Below, piece after piece: positions 1 to 9,277 of a stretch of 54,421 nt of DNA. The notes below the pieces were generated by a model. It was not told the DNA's origin and did no database searches. It was given only the letters and a program-made list of their open reading frames with translations. This DNA comes from Bacillus andreraoultii (GTDB lineage Bacteria; Bacillota; Bacilli; Bacillales; Caldibacillaceae). The position numbers were made by a program, and so were the translations under genes. Location: assembly GCF_001244735.1 (NCBI RefSeq), contig NZ_LN868937.1, forward strand, positions 2,474,363 to 2,528,783. The letters run 5' to 3'. Every line of letters begins with the position of its first letter. The first letter of the stretch is position 1.

Positions 1-902
1 AAATAAGCCATGGAATTTCCGTTATATGGCAAATAAGTAATGTCCGTTAATAACACTTTTCCTGGAACTCCTTGCTTAAATTCCCTATTTAACTTGTTTG
101 GAACAACCTGATGCTCCTTGGTTGCTTTAGCGATCCTTTTATAAGGATTTGGCTTTCTGTGAGGACAGATGATTCCATATTTCCTCATGATTCTCTGTAT
201 CTTTTTACGGCTAAACGTAATGTTAAAATCATTCTCCAGTATCATTTTAATGGAGCGTGAACCTTTCTTATATCCGCGCCGATTAAAGGCCTTTAAAATG
301 ATTTCCTTCGCTTCAAGATCCAATTTCTCCTTTGCTTCCCGGAAAGAGGAAGCCTTTAGGTAGCTATAATATCCAGACCGGGATACCTCTAAGAGGCCAC
401 ATAGATACCTGGTCATCCCCTTAAATCCATTTTGTTCAATGGTCTCCTGAATCAATTGATATGCATTATTCGGATTTAGATTTTCGCTTGAGTTTAGCAG
501 CCTCCTTTCTGTCGTTTCTAGCTTTTTTAACAGCTCAACCTGTCCTTCCAACAGTTCGATTCTTGCCTTTTGTCTTTCAATCACTTCGGACGGTGAAAGC
601 TCACGTTTCAAGGGTCTGCCGGAAGCGTTTTTCCTCGTATCCGTAAGCCCAATCAAGCCATTCTTCTCATAGGCCTTTTTCCACCTGCAGGCTGACTGTT
701 CGATTCGTTTTATTCCTATAACGTCCACATCGAAACCGTTCTCCGCAAAGATCTGACGAGGGAGTTTGCCAGCTAGGTACTCATCAATAAATCTATTTTT
801 AAAATCGTCAGTATAGGTAATAGACCGATCGCTGACACGATGTATATTTGGATTCTGTTGAAGTGTTTTTATCTCTTTGGTTGAAAAAGTTATTTTACTC
901 AT
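1..902 (-). CDS. IS3-family transposase, single fused ORF, truncated by window edge
   Basis: Read from the ATG at 902 leftward, one uninterrupted frame of 300 codons runs off the left edge. It begins MSKITFSTKEIKTLQQNP, continues with a helix-turn-helix region and a leucine-rich coiled coil (about residues 105-125), and enters the HTH_21/integrase half with the RRGYKKGSRSIKMIL-type motif. The last visible residues, LLTDITYLPYNG, carry the first Asp of the DDE triad. IS3-family elements usually encode this as two frames joined by -1 slippage. Here an A-rich run (TTA AAA AAG, 522-530) lies at the usual junction, but the frame simply continues, so OrfA and OrfB are pre-fused. Confidence is high for family and low for the exact IS. 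Confidence 0.9.
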   Translation of the reverse strand, partial: MSKITFSTKEIKTLQQNPNIHRVSDRSITYTDDFKNRFIDEYLAGKLPRQIFAENGFDVDVIGIKRIEQSACRWKKAYEKNGLIGLTDTRKNASGRPLKRELSPSEVIERQKARIELLEGQVELLKKLETTERRLLNSSENLNPNNAYQLIQETIEQNGFKGMTRYLCGLLEVSRSGYYSYLKASSFREAKEKLDLEAKEIILKAFNRRGYKKGSRSIKMILENDFNITFSRKKIQRIMRKYGIICPHRKPNPYKRIAKATKEHQVVPNKLNREFKQGVPGKVLLTDITYLPYNGNSMAY

Positions 903-948
903 GTTGTCCCCTAATCCTAATATTCTAAAATTCAAGTATATAAAAAAA

Positions 949-997
949 TACCTGTAGGTGAAACCCTCTTTTTCAAGTGTCCTACCTACAGGTACCA
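949..997. repeat. Hairpin at the probable end of the IS3-type element
   Basis: TACCTGTAGGT (949-959) and its exact complement ACCTACAGGTA (984-994) form an 11-bp stem just upstream of the transposase start. The minus strand reads TGGTACC from 997, a TG start as IS3-family ends usually have. The partner end lies outside the window, so the boundary is a guess. Confidence 0.4.
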
Positions 998-1530
998 TTT
1001 TAACCTACTCCTCCTCTATTCCTTTCGTCAATACATCAATTGATTTGATTTTGATGAATTGACCTAAGTTATTCAATTACAGAATATGCAAAAGTGTATA
1101 TTTGGAATGGGTACATACCTAACAATTGAATTTATTTTTTATTTGGTTTCTTAAATTTGTCTGGTTACAGTCTACAATTTATTCTTTATCCATGTTTCCC
1201 TTCATTTTATTTACTATAGTTATCAGATACTCTGCAACTGACAACTCATGAGCAAAGCATATGTCTTCATTCACTCATAGACTATTTTCTTATATATCTT
1301 GAATAATCCGTTTTTTAGAAGAATATATTTCTTACAACTTGAAAATTTATCCTTATGAGAAATAATTATTTATTCAACACCTAGAGTAGGCTGTTCGAAA
1401 TATAGGATTTAACTAAACAACTTTACGCCCTTTATTCTGATTTTTACTACACAAAGATAACAAGAGCAAAGAACATGATGATAACAATTTGACTAACATT
1501 TTGGAAGAATCCTAGAGCCAATTGACAATA
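998..1530. other. Gene-poor AT-rich spacer
   Basis: No convincing gene. A 31-codon minus-strand frame (1179-1274, GTG start, ending NKMKGNMDKE) has protein-like composition but no clear ribosome binding site and no recognised family. It may be a gene remnant left when the IS element arrived. Confidence 0.4.
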
Positions 1531-1538
1531 AAAGGAGG
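1531..1538 (+). promoter_or_regulatory. Ribosome binding site that decides the start
   Basis: AAAGGAGG is immediately followed by ATG (1539), leaving no spacer, while GTG at 1548 has an ideal 9-nt spacer. The GTG is therefore preferred. Confidence 0.6.
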
Positions 1539-1547
1539 ATGGGAAAA

Positions 1548-2735
1548 GTGAAAAACATTGGTAATATTGTACAATTTCAAATTTATTCAACAATGGGAAA
1601 TCCCGACCCAGAACGATTGCCCGTCGTTTATGAAGAATGGGAAAGCCGTGCTCGTGAAATTTTGGAAGATGGACCATATTATTATGTTGCCGGCGGGGCT
1701 GGTGGAGAAAAAACGATGAAGGCTAATCTTGAGGCGTTTCATCGTTGGAAAATTATACCAAGGATGTTTCGCAACGTTGAAAATCGAGATCTCTCTGTTG
1801 AAATATTGGGTCACACCTTCCCTTTCCCCATTTTGCATGCGCCAATCGGGGTACAATCCATCATTCATCCAGACGGAGAAATTGCCTCAGCAAAAGCATC
1901 TGCAAGTTTAGGAATACCTTATATTGCAAGTTCTGCTTCGACGGTTCCAATGGAAAAAATTGCTGAAGCGATGGGGGATGCTGCGCGTTGGTTCCAACTA
2001 TATTGGAGTAAAAATCCTGATATTACCGCTAGTTTTGTGAAGAGAGCAGAACAATCTGGGTATTCTGCCATTGTCGTTACATTAGATACACCCATGATGG
2101 CTTGGCGTGAATATGATTTAAAAAATGTTTATTTACCATTTTTAGCGGGAGAAGGCGTTGGTAATTATTTTACTGATCCTGCATTTGTTGCAAAACTTGA
2201 AAAATCACCTCAAGAAGACCCTATGTCAGCCATTATGTACTGGACTCGAATTTTCGGAAACCCAGCATTAACTTGGGATGATATCGCCTTTTTAAGAAAG
2301 CAAACAAACCTACCGATTCTATTAAAAGGGATTCTTCATCCAAACGATGCGAAACTTGCTTTACAATATGGGGTAGATGGAATCATTGTATCGAACCATG
2401 GAGGAAGACAAGTTGATGGGGCAATAAGCACATTGGACGCGCTTCCGAAAATTTGTGAAGTAATTGATCAAAAGATACCAGTCTTCATGGATAGTGGAAT
2501 TAGACGTGGTTCAGATATAATTAAAGCAATCGCACTCGGGGCAAAAGCTGTATTCGTTGGAAGACCATGTATGTATGGACTAGCTGTAAATGGAGAACGT
2601 GGAGTCAAAGAGGTGTTACAAAATCTGATTGCTGACTTAGATATCACTTTAGGCTTAACCGGGTTAACATCCGTCGAAGAAATTAACTCATCGATTTTAA
2701 TAAAGAATGAATCGTTTTTACCATTTAAAGGCTAG
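1548..2735 (+). CDS. Lactate 2-monooxygenase-like FMN-dependent alpha-hydroxy-acid oxidase
   Basis: FMN-dependent TIM-barrel enzyme that oxidises L-2-hydroxy acids, probably lactate. The N-terminal YYYVAGGAGGEKT stretch, the FMN-binding core and the C-terminal block SNHGGRQVDGA (catalytic His, substrate Arg) followed by DSGIRRGSD and GRPCMYG are all present. At about 395 residues with a long central loop it resembles lactate 2-monooxygenase more than the shorter lactate oxidases. AAAGGAGG (1531-1538) touches the ATG at 1539, which is too close. GTG 1548 sits 9 nt downstream and is the better start, giving 395 aa. It stands alone on the plus strand; a GGCTAGCTA hairpin overlaps its stop. Oxidase versus monooxygenase cannot be decided here. 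Confidence 0.85.
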   Translation: MKNIGNIVQFQIYSTMGNPDPERLPVVYEEWESRAREILEDGPYYYVAGGAGGEKTMKANLEAFHRWKIIPRMFRNVENRDLSVEILGHTFPFPILHAPIGVQSIIHPDGEIASAKASASLGIPYIASSASTVPMEKIAEAMGDAARWFQLYWSKNPDITASFVKRAEQSGYSAIVVTLDTPMMAWREYDLKNVYLPFLAGEGVGNYFTDPAFVAKLEKSPQEDPMSAIMYWTRIFGNPALTWDDIAFLRKQTNLPILLKGILHPNDAKLALQYGVDGIIVSNHGGRQVDGAISTLDALPKICEVIDQKIPVFMDSGIRRGSDIIKAIALGAKAVFVGRPCMYGLAVNGERGVKEVLQNLIADLDITLGLTGLTSVEEINSSILIKNESFLPFKG

Positions 2736-2755
2736 CTAAAAAACAATAGCTAGCC
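2730..2755. terminator. Hairpin at the end of the hydroxy-acid oxidase gene
   Basis: GGCTAGCTA (2730-2738) pairs with TAGCTAGCC (2747-2755) and includes the gene's stop codon. There is no U-run after it, so termination is possible but not certain. Confidence 0.4.
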
Positions 2756-2790
2756 CTCAAGATAACCATTATGAGAGGATCATAACGTTC

Positions 2791-4974
2791 TTAATGAAAG
2801 ATTCCCGATTCCTTCGACTTTTTCTTTAAATTTTCCGTCTTCTTATTAATATACTCCTTCATATATCCACCTACGATAAACGCAACAAGACCAAATACAC
2901 AGAGATATATTGTATCAAATCGTACTTTCTTCCATAGTATTCCTCCTGTTGCTTCCCTCATCATATCAATAGCATATGTAAACGGTAAGATTGGATTTAT
3001 ATTTTGGAAAAACTTTGGTAGTAATACAACTGGATAGGTTCCTCCTGATCCAGCAATTTGAAGAACTAACAAAACAATAGCTAAAGCCTTTCCGACATCT
3101 CCAAATACAGAGACTAAAGTATACACAATTGTAATGAATATAAAACTACAGAAGATACCAAATAAGACAAACCATCCCGGTTCTGCTACTTTCACCTTTA
3201 GTAAAAAGAGGTCCCCTACTGTTACAATGAATGATTGAAAAAAACCAACCGTAGCAAATGTTAATAATCGTCCAATATAAATATCACGAGAAGAAAATTC
3301 TTCCGGATTATCTAGTTCGGTTGATAATAACGAAATTAACAATAAACCACCGACCCATATTGCCAAAACTGTATAAAAAGGGGTCATCCCGGTTCCGTAG
3401 TTTTGGACTGAAAAGATACTATTTTCTTTTAAAACAACGGGTTCTGCAAAAAAACTTTCCTCAGAAGTTGGATCGTTCCGCAAAAGATCAATTATTTCAT
3501 TAATATCAGATTCTCCCCTTATTTTTCGTATTTTATTTGCAAGAGTTAATACTTTATCATTAATATACGGAAACTCCCCACTTACAAAGTCCAACATATC
3601 TTTTCCTTTGTTCACATTGGTATTCGTTCGATTAAGGATTGTTTCCACTTCAGGAATTGTATTATGGACATCTTCTAAAATTGTTTTTGCTTTTTTGAGC
3701 CCGTCTTGTACTGCTTCAATCTTTTGATTAACAAATGGTTCAATTGCTTTTTTATAATTATTCATAAAAGCATCCACTTGATCACTCACTGTTTGCGATT
3801 TCGCTTTTATATCGGGAATGATTTTCTTAATTGCTTCATTCTCTTTATTCGAATCAACTTTCCCTGTCTGATTTTGAATATCATCAACCATTTTATTTAT
3901 TTTTTTTAAAGAAGTGATTGCATCTTGAATTCGTTTTTCATCAGTTGTATTTTTCTCTGGAGGAACTTCACCTTGATTTGTATTTGAGTCAATGTGATTT
4001 ATATTTTCTAACATATTTTGAACAGATTGAACATTACTCTTTAAAGTAGCTGTTCGTTCAACAATATATTGTTTTAATGTATTACGATCGGAAACTTGTA
4101 AATCCGCTTCATTCAAGCTTTGAATAAGATGATTGATGTTTGATTGGAGTTGCTGTATCTTATTTAGGTCTTCTTCAATTCTTGGTTTTATTGCATTCAA
4201 TCGTGTGTTCGCTTCATGTATAGCTTGTTCTGTTTGATTGATTTTCTTTAATCCAATATTCGTAAATTTATCTACTTCTGGAGTCAAATGCTGTGCTTTA
4301 TTTATTAGCCCACTAATTTTGTCGAGATCATTTCGAGAATCTGACAACATTCGATGAATATTCGGTAAATTTTTTTCTAATGTAAAAATATAATTTTCAA
4401 ACTTAATCATATCGGGTAAATCCTTATTTAATTCAATTCCTAAATCGTTAAATATTGTAAAAATCATTCCATTTACAATGGAAATAAATTTTCCGCTAAT
4501 CTTTTCTACAATGACACTTGCACCTTTTTCAGTAATTTTTGGAGCTATTGCATTAATCTTCTCATTAACAAAATAATCAATTTCAGCTTTTGTTGGATGA
4601 TCACTAATTACTGTGGATAACCGCTCAGAAAAATTTTTAGGAATGATTATTACTGCATAAAAATCTCCATATTTCAACTTTTCCATTGCTTCTTTCCGAT
4701 TCGTAAAGCGCCAGCCCATGGACTTATTACTTTTTAAAGTTTTTACAAGTTCCTTCCCAACATCAATATCTTTATCATGAACTGTTGCACCTTCATCTTC
4801 ATTAACAATTCCAACCGGGATTTGACTTGTTTGACTATATGGATCCCATGACGCCTTAATATTAAACCAAGCATATAAAGAAGGTAATATAATTAAACCA
4901 ATAACGATGATACCTGCTACCCAGTTCGAGCAAATATTTTTGATATCATTGATAAAAATATGCCAACTATTCAT
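2791..4974 (-). CDS. YhgE/Pip-family membrane protein (first of two)
   Basis: Large membrane protein of the YhgE/Pip family (related to lactococcal phage infection protein and YueB-type phage receptors). One N-terminal membrane segment (about residues 15-38) is followed by the family signature around SWDPYSQTSQIPVGIVNEDEGA. Next comes a ~450-residue extracytoplasmic, helix-rich and coiled-coil region, then a C-terminal block of five or six membrane segments containing YGTGMTPFYTVLAIWVGGLL. The start at 4974 follows GAGGGG with a 7-nt spacer; longer in-frame starts up to 5034 lack this. It is divergent from the holin-like gene at 5084. It differs from the second homologue at 13887 in having fewer Gly-rich repeats. 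Its substrate is unknown. Confidence 0.85.
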   Translation of the reverse strand: MNSWHIFINDIKNICSNWVAGIIVIGLIILPSLYAWFNIKASWDPYSQTSQIPVGIVNEDEGATVHDKDIDVGKELVKTLKSNKSMGWRFTNRKEAMEKLKYGDFYAVIIIPKNFSERLSTVISDHPTKAEIDYFVNEKINAIAPKITEKGASVIVEKISGKFISIVNGMIFTIFNDLGIELNKDLPDMIKFENYIFTLEKNLPNIHRMLSDSRNDLDKISGLINKAQHLTPEVDKFTNIGLKKINQTEQAIHEANTRLNAIKPRIEEDLNKIQQLQSNINHLIQSLNEADLQVSDRNTLKQYIVERTATLKSNVQSVQNMLENINHIDSNTNQGEVPPEKNTTDEKRIQDAITSLKKINKMVDDIQNQTGKVDSNKENEAIKKIIPDIKAKSQTVSDQVDAFMNNYKKAIEPFVNQKIEAVQDGLKKAKTILEDVHNTIPEVETILNRTNTNVNKGKDMLDFVSGEFPYINDKVLTLANKIRKIRGESDINEIIDLLRNDPTSEESFFAEPVVLKENSIFSVQNYGTGMTPFYTVLAIWVGGLLLISLLSTELDNPEEFSSRDIYIGRLLTFATVGFFQSFIVTVGDLFLLKVKVAEPGWFVLFGIFCSFIFITIVYTLVSVFGDVGKALAIVLLVLQIAGSGGTYPVVLLPKFFQNINPILPFTYAIDMMREATGGILWKKVRFDTIYLCVFGLVAFIVGGYMKEYINKKTENLKKKSKESGIFH

Positions 4975-5083
4975 TTGGAAACCCCTCATCATGAAAATTT
5001 TTGTAAAATGGTGGTGGTATGAGAATAGTTTCAACCTATGAGCTCAATACTATGTATAGAAATAGATGAAAGGAACGGGAAAT

Positions 5084-5374
5084 ATGGAGTTTCCAGAAAT
5101 ACAAACAAATTTTTGGGATGGTATTATAGCAGTGCCGTCCATCATGATATTGACCCAAATGATAAAAATTTTTCCAATTCCAAAGAAATATATTCCTACG
5201 GTAGCGACCGTTATCGGGTATTTATTTTCTATTTTTATAAGTCATCCAAAAGATTTGTGGGCTGGTTTATTTATGGGAGGCTTTTATGGTGCTGCAGCCA
5301 TTGGTTTATATTCATCCTTAAAAACAGCTTGGATTACTTTTCGCAAAAAATATTTAAAGAGGGTAGAGACGTAA
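5084..5374 (+). CDS. Small holin-like membrane protein
   Basis: About 96 residues with three hydrophobic stretches (about 14-30, 38-55 and 62-82) and a basic C-terminus, KKYLKRVET. The layout, the IPKKYIPTVATVIGYLFS motif and GLFMGGFYGAAAIGLYSS resemble phage A118-type holins. AAAGGA at 5069-5074 with a 9-nt spacer favours ATG 5084 over the in-frame ATG at 5066. No endolysin, tail or lysis gene is nearby, so this is a lone gene, possibly a domesticated holin or a small export pore. The family assignment rests on pattern memory. Confidence 0.6.
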   Translation: MEFPEIQTNFWDGIIAVPSIMILTQMIKIFPIPKKYIPTVATVIGYLFSIFISHPKDLWAGLFMGGFYGAAAIGLYSSLKTAWITFRKKYLKRVET

Positions 5375-5427
5375 CATGTTGAAGAAACCTTTATTAACCG
5401 CTCCTTGTCTTTTGTCAGAGTATAATA

Positions 5428-5546
5428 AAAACGAAAGACGAAAGCCTTCTGGTGAGCCGAGAGACAGTTCGCCAAAAAAAAAAGTGTTTTTGGCTTTGAT
5501 GTAAGCTGTCTAAGCCTTACTTGGAAAACTTATACTTTCCTAAAAA
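5428..5546 (+). repeat. Interspersed repeat copy 1 (short, diverged)
   Basis: First and most diverged member of a six-copy intergenic family (others at 27559, 34415, 36874, 44400 and 51935). Shared blocks are the AAAACGAAAGA-like start, GCCAAAAA...TTTTTGGCTTTGATG and the ending TATACTTTCCTA. Confidence 0.6.
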
Positions 5547-5597
5547 TGGGCTATCCAGAAAGTCGTATTTGTGATTTCCGGATGCCCATATTCATGT
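5544..5597 (-). terminator. Terminator for the small spore-type gene
   Basis: ATGGGC-TATCC and GGATGCCCAT pair across about 20 nt. On the minus strand the stem is followed by TTTTTAGG. It lies downstream of the gene ending at 5651 and abuts repeat copy 1. Confidence 0.5.
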
Positions 5598-5650
5598 TCA
5601 AAACCTTGATATACTCTTAATTTTTACGTTTTTTTAGGACAAACTCTTAT

Positions 5651-5794
5651 TTATAGTCGTTGACCTTTTTTCTGATTTACATCATCATTTGGAGAATTCC
5701 CTGTTCCGTCTTTTACTTTACTGTTTGGCGTCCCAAATATTTGATTATCTTTCGTAATTTTATCGCCCGCCAAAAACTGTTGTTTTTTACTCAT
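5651..5794 (-). CDS. 47-residue hydrophilic protein, possibly spore-associated
   Basis: The ATG at 5794 follows GGGGGAG with good spacing. The 47-residue product, beginning MSKKQQFLAGDKITKDN, is very hydrophilic, rich in Lys, Asn, Asp and Gly, and has no membrane segment. It starts 16 nt after the stop of the YhcN-like lipoprotein gene, so the two are probably co-transcribed, which suggests a sporulation role. I do not recognise a family; small acid-soluble spore proteins have similar size and composition. Confidence 0.6.
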   Translation of the reverse strand: MSKKQQFLAGDKITKDNQIFGTPNSKVKDGTGNSPNDDVNQKKGQRL

Positions 5795-5810
5795 ATTTGC
5801 TCCCCCTGGA

Positions 5811-6920
5811 CTATCGGGTATTATATCGGTAATTATTTCCATTACCGAAATAATTATTTATCATATTATCGAAACGATCAAATAGACCGTTATGATCATT
5901 CGTATTATTGATTCGATTTGTTCGGATATCATTCGTCATTGTATTCATTTGATTATAAAAATCAGGGTTTACTGATACATAAACACGATGAATTTTATCA
6001 TCTGCTTTTCTTACTTGATCCGCAACTTTTTGCTCAAAACGATTGGAAACAGGACTATAATTGTTGTTCTTTCTGTTCGTATTATTGTCAATATCGATAA
6101 TGTAGCTTCCATTTGTACCATTATTCGTTCCAACATTCAATCCGTTATTGTTATCATTTTGATTCCCTACATTTACACCTTTATTGTTTCCACTCTTATT
6201 TCCTACGTTTAGTCCTCTATTTTTTCCATTGTTTTTATTATTAACGTTAATTCCATTATTGTTTCCGTTGTTTCTAGTACCTACATTAATACCCGTGTTG
6301 TTTCCACTATTATCTGAACCGACATTTAGTCCATAATTATTGTTGTCATTTCTTACCCCTAAATTAAAACCATCATCGTTACGATTGTCCCGAGCTTTCG
6401 TATTTTTATTACCTGCATCGTCAATTCCATCAATTATGCCATCATTAGCATTATTATTGTTATCACGATTTACTCTGCCATTTTCTAAAAATCCATTACC
6501 ATCTCCGTCTAATGCCCGGTTACGATTCACATTACCATTGTTGTCATAATTAACATTCGTATAGCCATTGTTTGTCAAGTTATTGTCATTAATCCCTTGA
6601 TTATTTCTACCAGCAAGCCTTACTGCCACATAGGCATTGTTGTTAGAAATGATGACGTGTGCATCGTCCACTTCTTTTAATTTTTCAACTTCACGTTCTA
6701 CACGATTGGATTTCGTTAGCGTACGATCAGCACTTCGTAGATCATTATTACGTAGGTCATACTTTACATCCATTGGTCGATTTAAATTATTGTTGTATCG
6801 AGTATTTTGAGTAAGTTGTTTTCCGTTATTATCCTTACCAGCATTGTCATTTAAAGCTCCACAACCTGTTAATGTTAATGTTGCAACAGTTAGACCTGTG
6901 ATAATCCATTTTTTGTTCAT
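5811..6920 (-). CDS. YhcN/YlaJ-type sporulation lipoprotein with Asn-rich repeat insertion
   Basis: The signal peptide ends in lipobox LTGC (Cys20), so it is a lipoprotein. Residues 65-105 (LTKSNRVEREVEKLKEVDDAH...AYVAVRL) and about 290-365 (FEQKVADQVRKADDKIHRVYVSVNPDF) match the two halves of the YhcN/YlaJ domain found in spore-envelope and germination-related lipoproteins. Between them is an insertion of about 185 residues that is nearly all Asn, Gly and Asp. It includes seven tandem 11-13-residue units of the form G-[ILVF]-N-[VL]-G (residues 184-271). Typical family members are under about 220 residues. A 47-codon gene follows directly. Confidence 0.8.
   Translation of the reverse strand: MNKKWIITGLTVATLTLTGCGALNDNAGKDNNGKQLTQNTRYNNNLNRPMDVKYDLRNNDLRSADRTLTKSNRVEREVEKLKEVDDAHVIISNNNAYVAVRLAGRNNQGINDNNLTNNGYTNVNYDNNGNVNRNRALDGDGNGFLENGRVNRDNNNNANDGIIDGIDDAGNKNTKARDNRNDDGFNLGVRNDNNNYGLNVGSDNSGNNTGINVGTRNNGNNNGINVNNKNNGKNRGLNVGNKSGNNKGVNVGNQNDNNNGLNVGTNNGTNGSYIIDIDNNTNRKNNNYSPVSNRFEQKVADQVRKADDKIHRVYVSVNPDFYNQMNTMTNDIRTNRINNTNDHNGLFDRFDNMINNYFGNGNNYRYNTR
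6107..6371 (-). repeat. Tandem coding repeat, about 36-39 bp per unit
   Basis: Encodes residues 184-271 of the lipoprotein: GFNLG, GLNVG, GINVG, GINVN, GLNVG, GVNVG and GLNVG, each followed by 6-8 mainly Asn/Gly residues. DNA units are diverged, so this is an old or selected repeat rather than a fresh duplication. Confidence 0.8.
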
Positions 6921-7020
6921 TTCACATTCCCCCTCCTCACTTACTCGTGTTTAGATTGTCTTATTCAGATAAATCTATTCGAAGAGGAGGAGATAAGAAT
7001 TTGGAAGTTTTGACGAAGAT

Positions 7021-8706
7021 TTACAAAACAAATTTCTTAATCATTTCACGCAATCCATCTGCCATATTTGATAATGTTGATGCAGAAGCAGCAATTTCTT
7101 GAATAGCAGCTAATTGTTCTTCAGACAAGGATGCAATTTCATTTGTAGCTTTAACAGATTCATTCGTAATATTTACAATTTCTTCTACACTTTCACTTAC
7201 TTGTTCAAAACTGGATGAAATTTCTTCTGCAATGGCTGATAAATCTTGAATTTGAATATTTACTGTGTCTACTGAGGAGAGAATAGAGCTAAATGTTTTT
7301 TCAGTTTCGGTAACAAGTTTAAGACCATTTGCCACTTCATTCGTATTATCATTCATTTTTTCAATGACGTGTACGGTGTCATTTTGTATGTTTGTAATAA
7401 TATTTGAAATTTGTTTTGCAGATTCCCTCGAAGCTTGTGCAAGTTTTTTCACTTCGTTAGCAACTACAGAAAAACCTTTTCCATGCTCACCAGCTCTTGC
7501 TGATTCGATGGCTGCGTTTAACGCTAATAAATTTGTCTGCTCAGCAATTTCGGTAATGACGTTAATAATTGCTCCGATTTCTGATGTATTCGTGCTTAAC
7601 TCTTTAATGACTTCATTTGTTTCGTTCGTTGTTGTGTTAATTGCGTTCATTTGTTTTATAACGTTCCTAATATAGTTATTTCCATTTTTTGCTTGACCTG
7701 CAGTATCACTTGCAAACTTGGCAATTGTAGAAGTTGTTTCCGCCATTTTTTGCATACCTGAAGATATCTCGTTAAATGTAACAAAGGTATTGTCTAAATT
7801 TTTCGCTTGAATATCGTTTCCACTTGCCACTTCTTGTATAGCGGTTACAACTTGGTTTGTTACTGACGATGTTTGCTCTGCACTTGCCATTAATTGCTCT
7901 GAAGAAGCAGCAACTTGTTCAGACGTTTCACCTACTTGGCCAATTAATGTTTTCAAATTGTTGACCATTTTTTTAAATGAGTTTGATAAGTCACCAATTT
8001 CATCCCTCATTTTTATTCGGAAATCTTCTATTGTTAGGTCCCCATCCGCAATTTTATTCGCGTATCCTGCTAGTTCTTGTACAGGTTTAGTAATTTTCCG
8101 ACTAATAAAAATAGCAACAATTAATCCCACAAAGACAGTAAGTATACTAATTATTAGTGATATTGTTTTAGTCGCTTCTACTTGTTGTGATAATTCTATT
8201 CTCTTTTGTGCTAAGTTTTTTTCTTGATAAACTAAAACCTTGTCTCCTAGATCTGCAATCGTTGATGAAATTGTGTTTCCATTCCCTAACATTAGCATTT
8301 TAATTTTGTCCTCAGCGCCAACACTTTTATAGTTTACGTATTGATCTGCTAGCACACGAAACTGTGATTCGATGTATATTAAGTCTTTGAATATTTTCTC
8401 ACCTTCTGGATCAAGATTTAATTTTCCGACCGTTTTTGCTTTATCGTAAAATTCATTCGTAGCCGCTTTATATGCATCCATACTTTCTTGATTACCTGTT
8501 TGTAAATAACTATTGATTGATACTTGCTCCATTCGTGTTAAATCAACCATTTTTGATCCTAGCTTAACAACTTCTAAACCTTCCTTAATTCCTTTTGAAT
8601 AGGACTTATTGATTACTGTAAATTGGTAATATGTATAACCGGAAATAATAACTAATAATAACAATATAATTGAAAAAGCCGAGATCATCTTTTTTTGTAT
8701 TGTCAA
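7021..8706 (-). CDS. Methyl-accepting chemotaxis protein
   Basis: A 561-residue transmembrane chemoreceptor: membrane segment about 8-28, a ~150-residue helical periplasm-facing sensor (four-helix-bundle type), a second membrane segment about 184-204, HAMP, then the signalling hairpin with the conserved tip [34 protein letters not shown] (positions 7456-7560). It would pass ligand signals to CheA/CheW. The start MTIQKKMIS follows AAAGGGG on the minus strand. No chemotaxis partners are adjacent, which is usual for receptor genes. Its ligand cannot be told. Confidence 0.93.
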   Translation of the reverse strand: MTIQKKMISAFSIILLLLVIISGYTYYQFTVINKSYSKGIKEGLEVVKLGSKMVDLTRMEQVSINSYLQTGNQESMDAYKAATNEFYDKAKTVGKLNLDPEGEKIFKDLIYIESQFRVLADQYVNYKSVGAEDKIKMLMLGNGNTISSTIADLGDKVLVYQEKNLAQKRIELSQQVEATKTISLIISILTVFVGLIVAIFISRKITKPVQELAGYANKIADGDLTIEDFRIKMRDEIGDLSNSFKKMVNNLKTLIGQVGETSEQVAASSEQLMASAEQTSSVTNQVVTAIQEVASGNDIQAKNLDNTFVTFNEISSGMQKMAETTSTIAKFASDTAGQAKNGNNYIRNVIKQMNAINTTTNETNEVIKELSTNTSEIGAIINVITEIAEQTNLLALNAAIESARAGEHGKGFSVVANEVKKLAQASRESAKQISNIITNIQNDTVHVIEKMNDNTNEVANGLKLVTETEKTFSSILSSVDTVNIQIQDLSAIAEEISSSFEQVSESVEEIVNITNESVKATNEIASLSEEQLAAIQEIAASASTLSNMADGLREMIKKFVL

Positions 8707-8872
8707 CGTTTGTAACCCCTTTCTTTATTTCTTAATTCCAGTATATGGGGTTTTTCGACATTCTTCAATGCAATTTTGTGACAAATCATCTGATTATAAG
8801 CAAAATGATTTGTGGTTTTTATTAAAACTATTGTAAATACTAAAAATGAAAGGAAAATAAGGAGTGAATCTA

Positions 8873-9181
8873 ATGAACCAATATTATACCCAACTATCTA
8901 CTCTCATTTTTGACCATTATGGCATCAATCAGGATAGGAAGGTGATTTATAAAAATTGCTATTTAACTATCCAAGATTATTTAATTGTGATTAGTATGAC
9001 TGATACAATTAAAAATATTTTTTCTTTATTTAAAGTACTTAAGAAACGGGAGGATGTTGAACATTTTATTTGCCATGCGATAATGAGCATAATTAAAGAA
9101 ACATTAAACAATTCTCATTCCGAGTCAAAATATTATCGCTTACGTCTTAAAGAAATATATACAATTGCTGATCTCCTTTAG
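8873..9181 (+). CDS. Hypothetical protein, 102 aa
   Basis: Not recognised. AAGGAG (8859-8864) with an 8-nt spacer favours ATG 8873 over the overlapping GTG 8864. The product is soluble and mixed-charge, has no signal peptide, and is rich in Ile, Tyr and Lys; a middle part (KNIFSLFKVLKKREDVEHFI) looks helical. It is a single-gene transcript with a good terminator at 9278. Confidence 0.6.
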   Translation: MNQYYTQLSTLIFDHYGINQDRKVIYKNCYLTIQDYLIVISMTDTIKNIFSLFKVLKKREDVEHFICHAIMSIIKETLNNSHSESKYYRLRLKEIYTIADLL

Positions 9182-9277
9182 AAGAAATTGATATTGTAGA
9201 GGGAAAATTGGATGGATGGGGATAGTAACAGGGGTATTTATGAAAATCTCTCTAGGTAAAATTATAGAAAATAATAT

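Noticed and set aside
1447-1868. Minus-strand frames overlapping the start of the hydroxy-acid oxidase gene
   Set aside because: They are antisense to a well-supported enzyme gene, have no ribosome binding sites and no family features.
5038-5382. Alternative plus-strand frame overlapping the holin-like gene
   Set aside because: It overlaps fully with the better-supported frame, which has a proper ribosome binding site and membrane-segment pattern.
6340-6549. Ser/Leu/Pro-rich plus-strand frame
   Set aside because: It is the antisense of the Asn/Gly-rich repeat; the composition is a mirror of that repeat.
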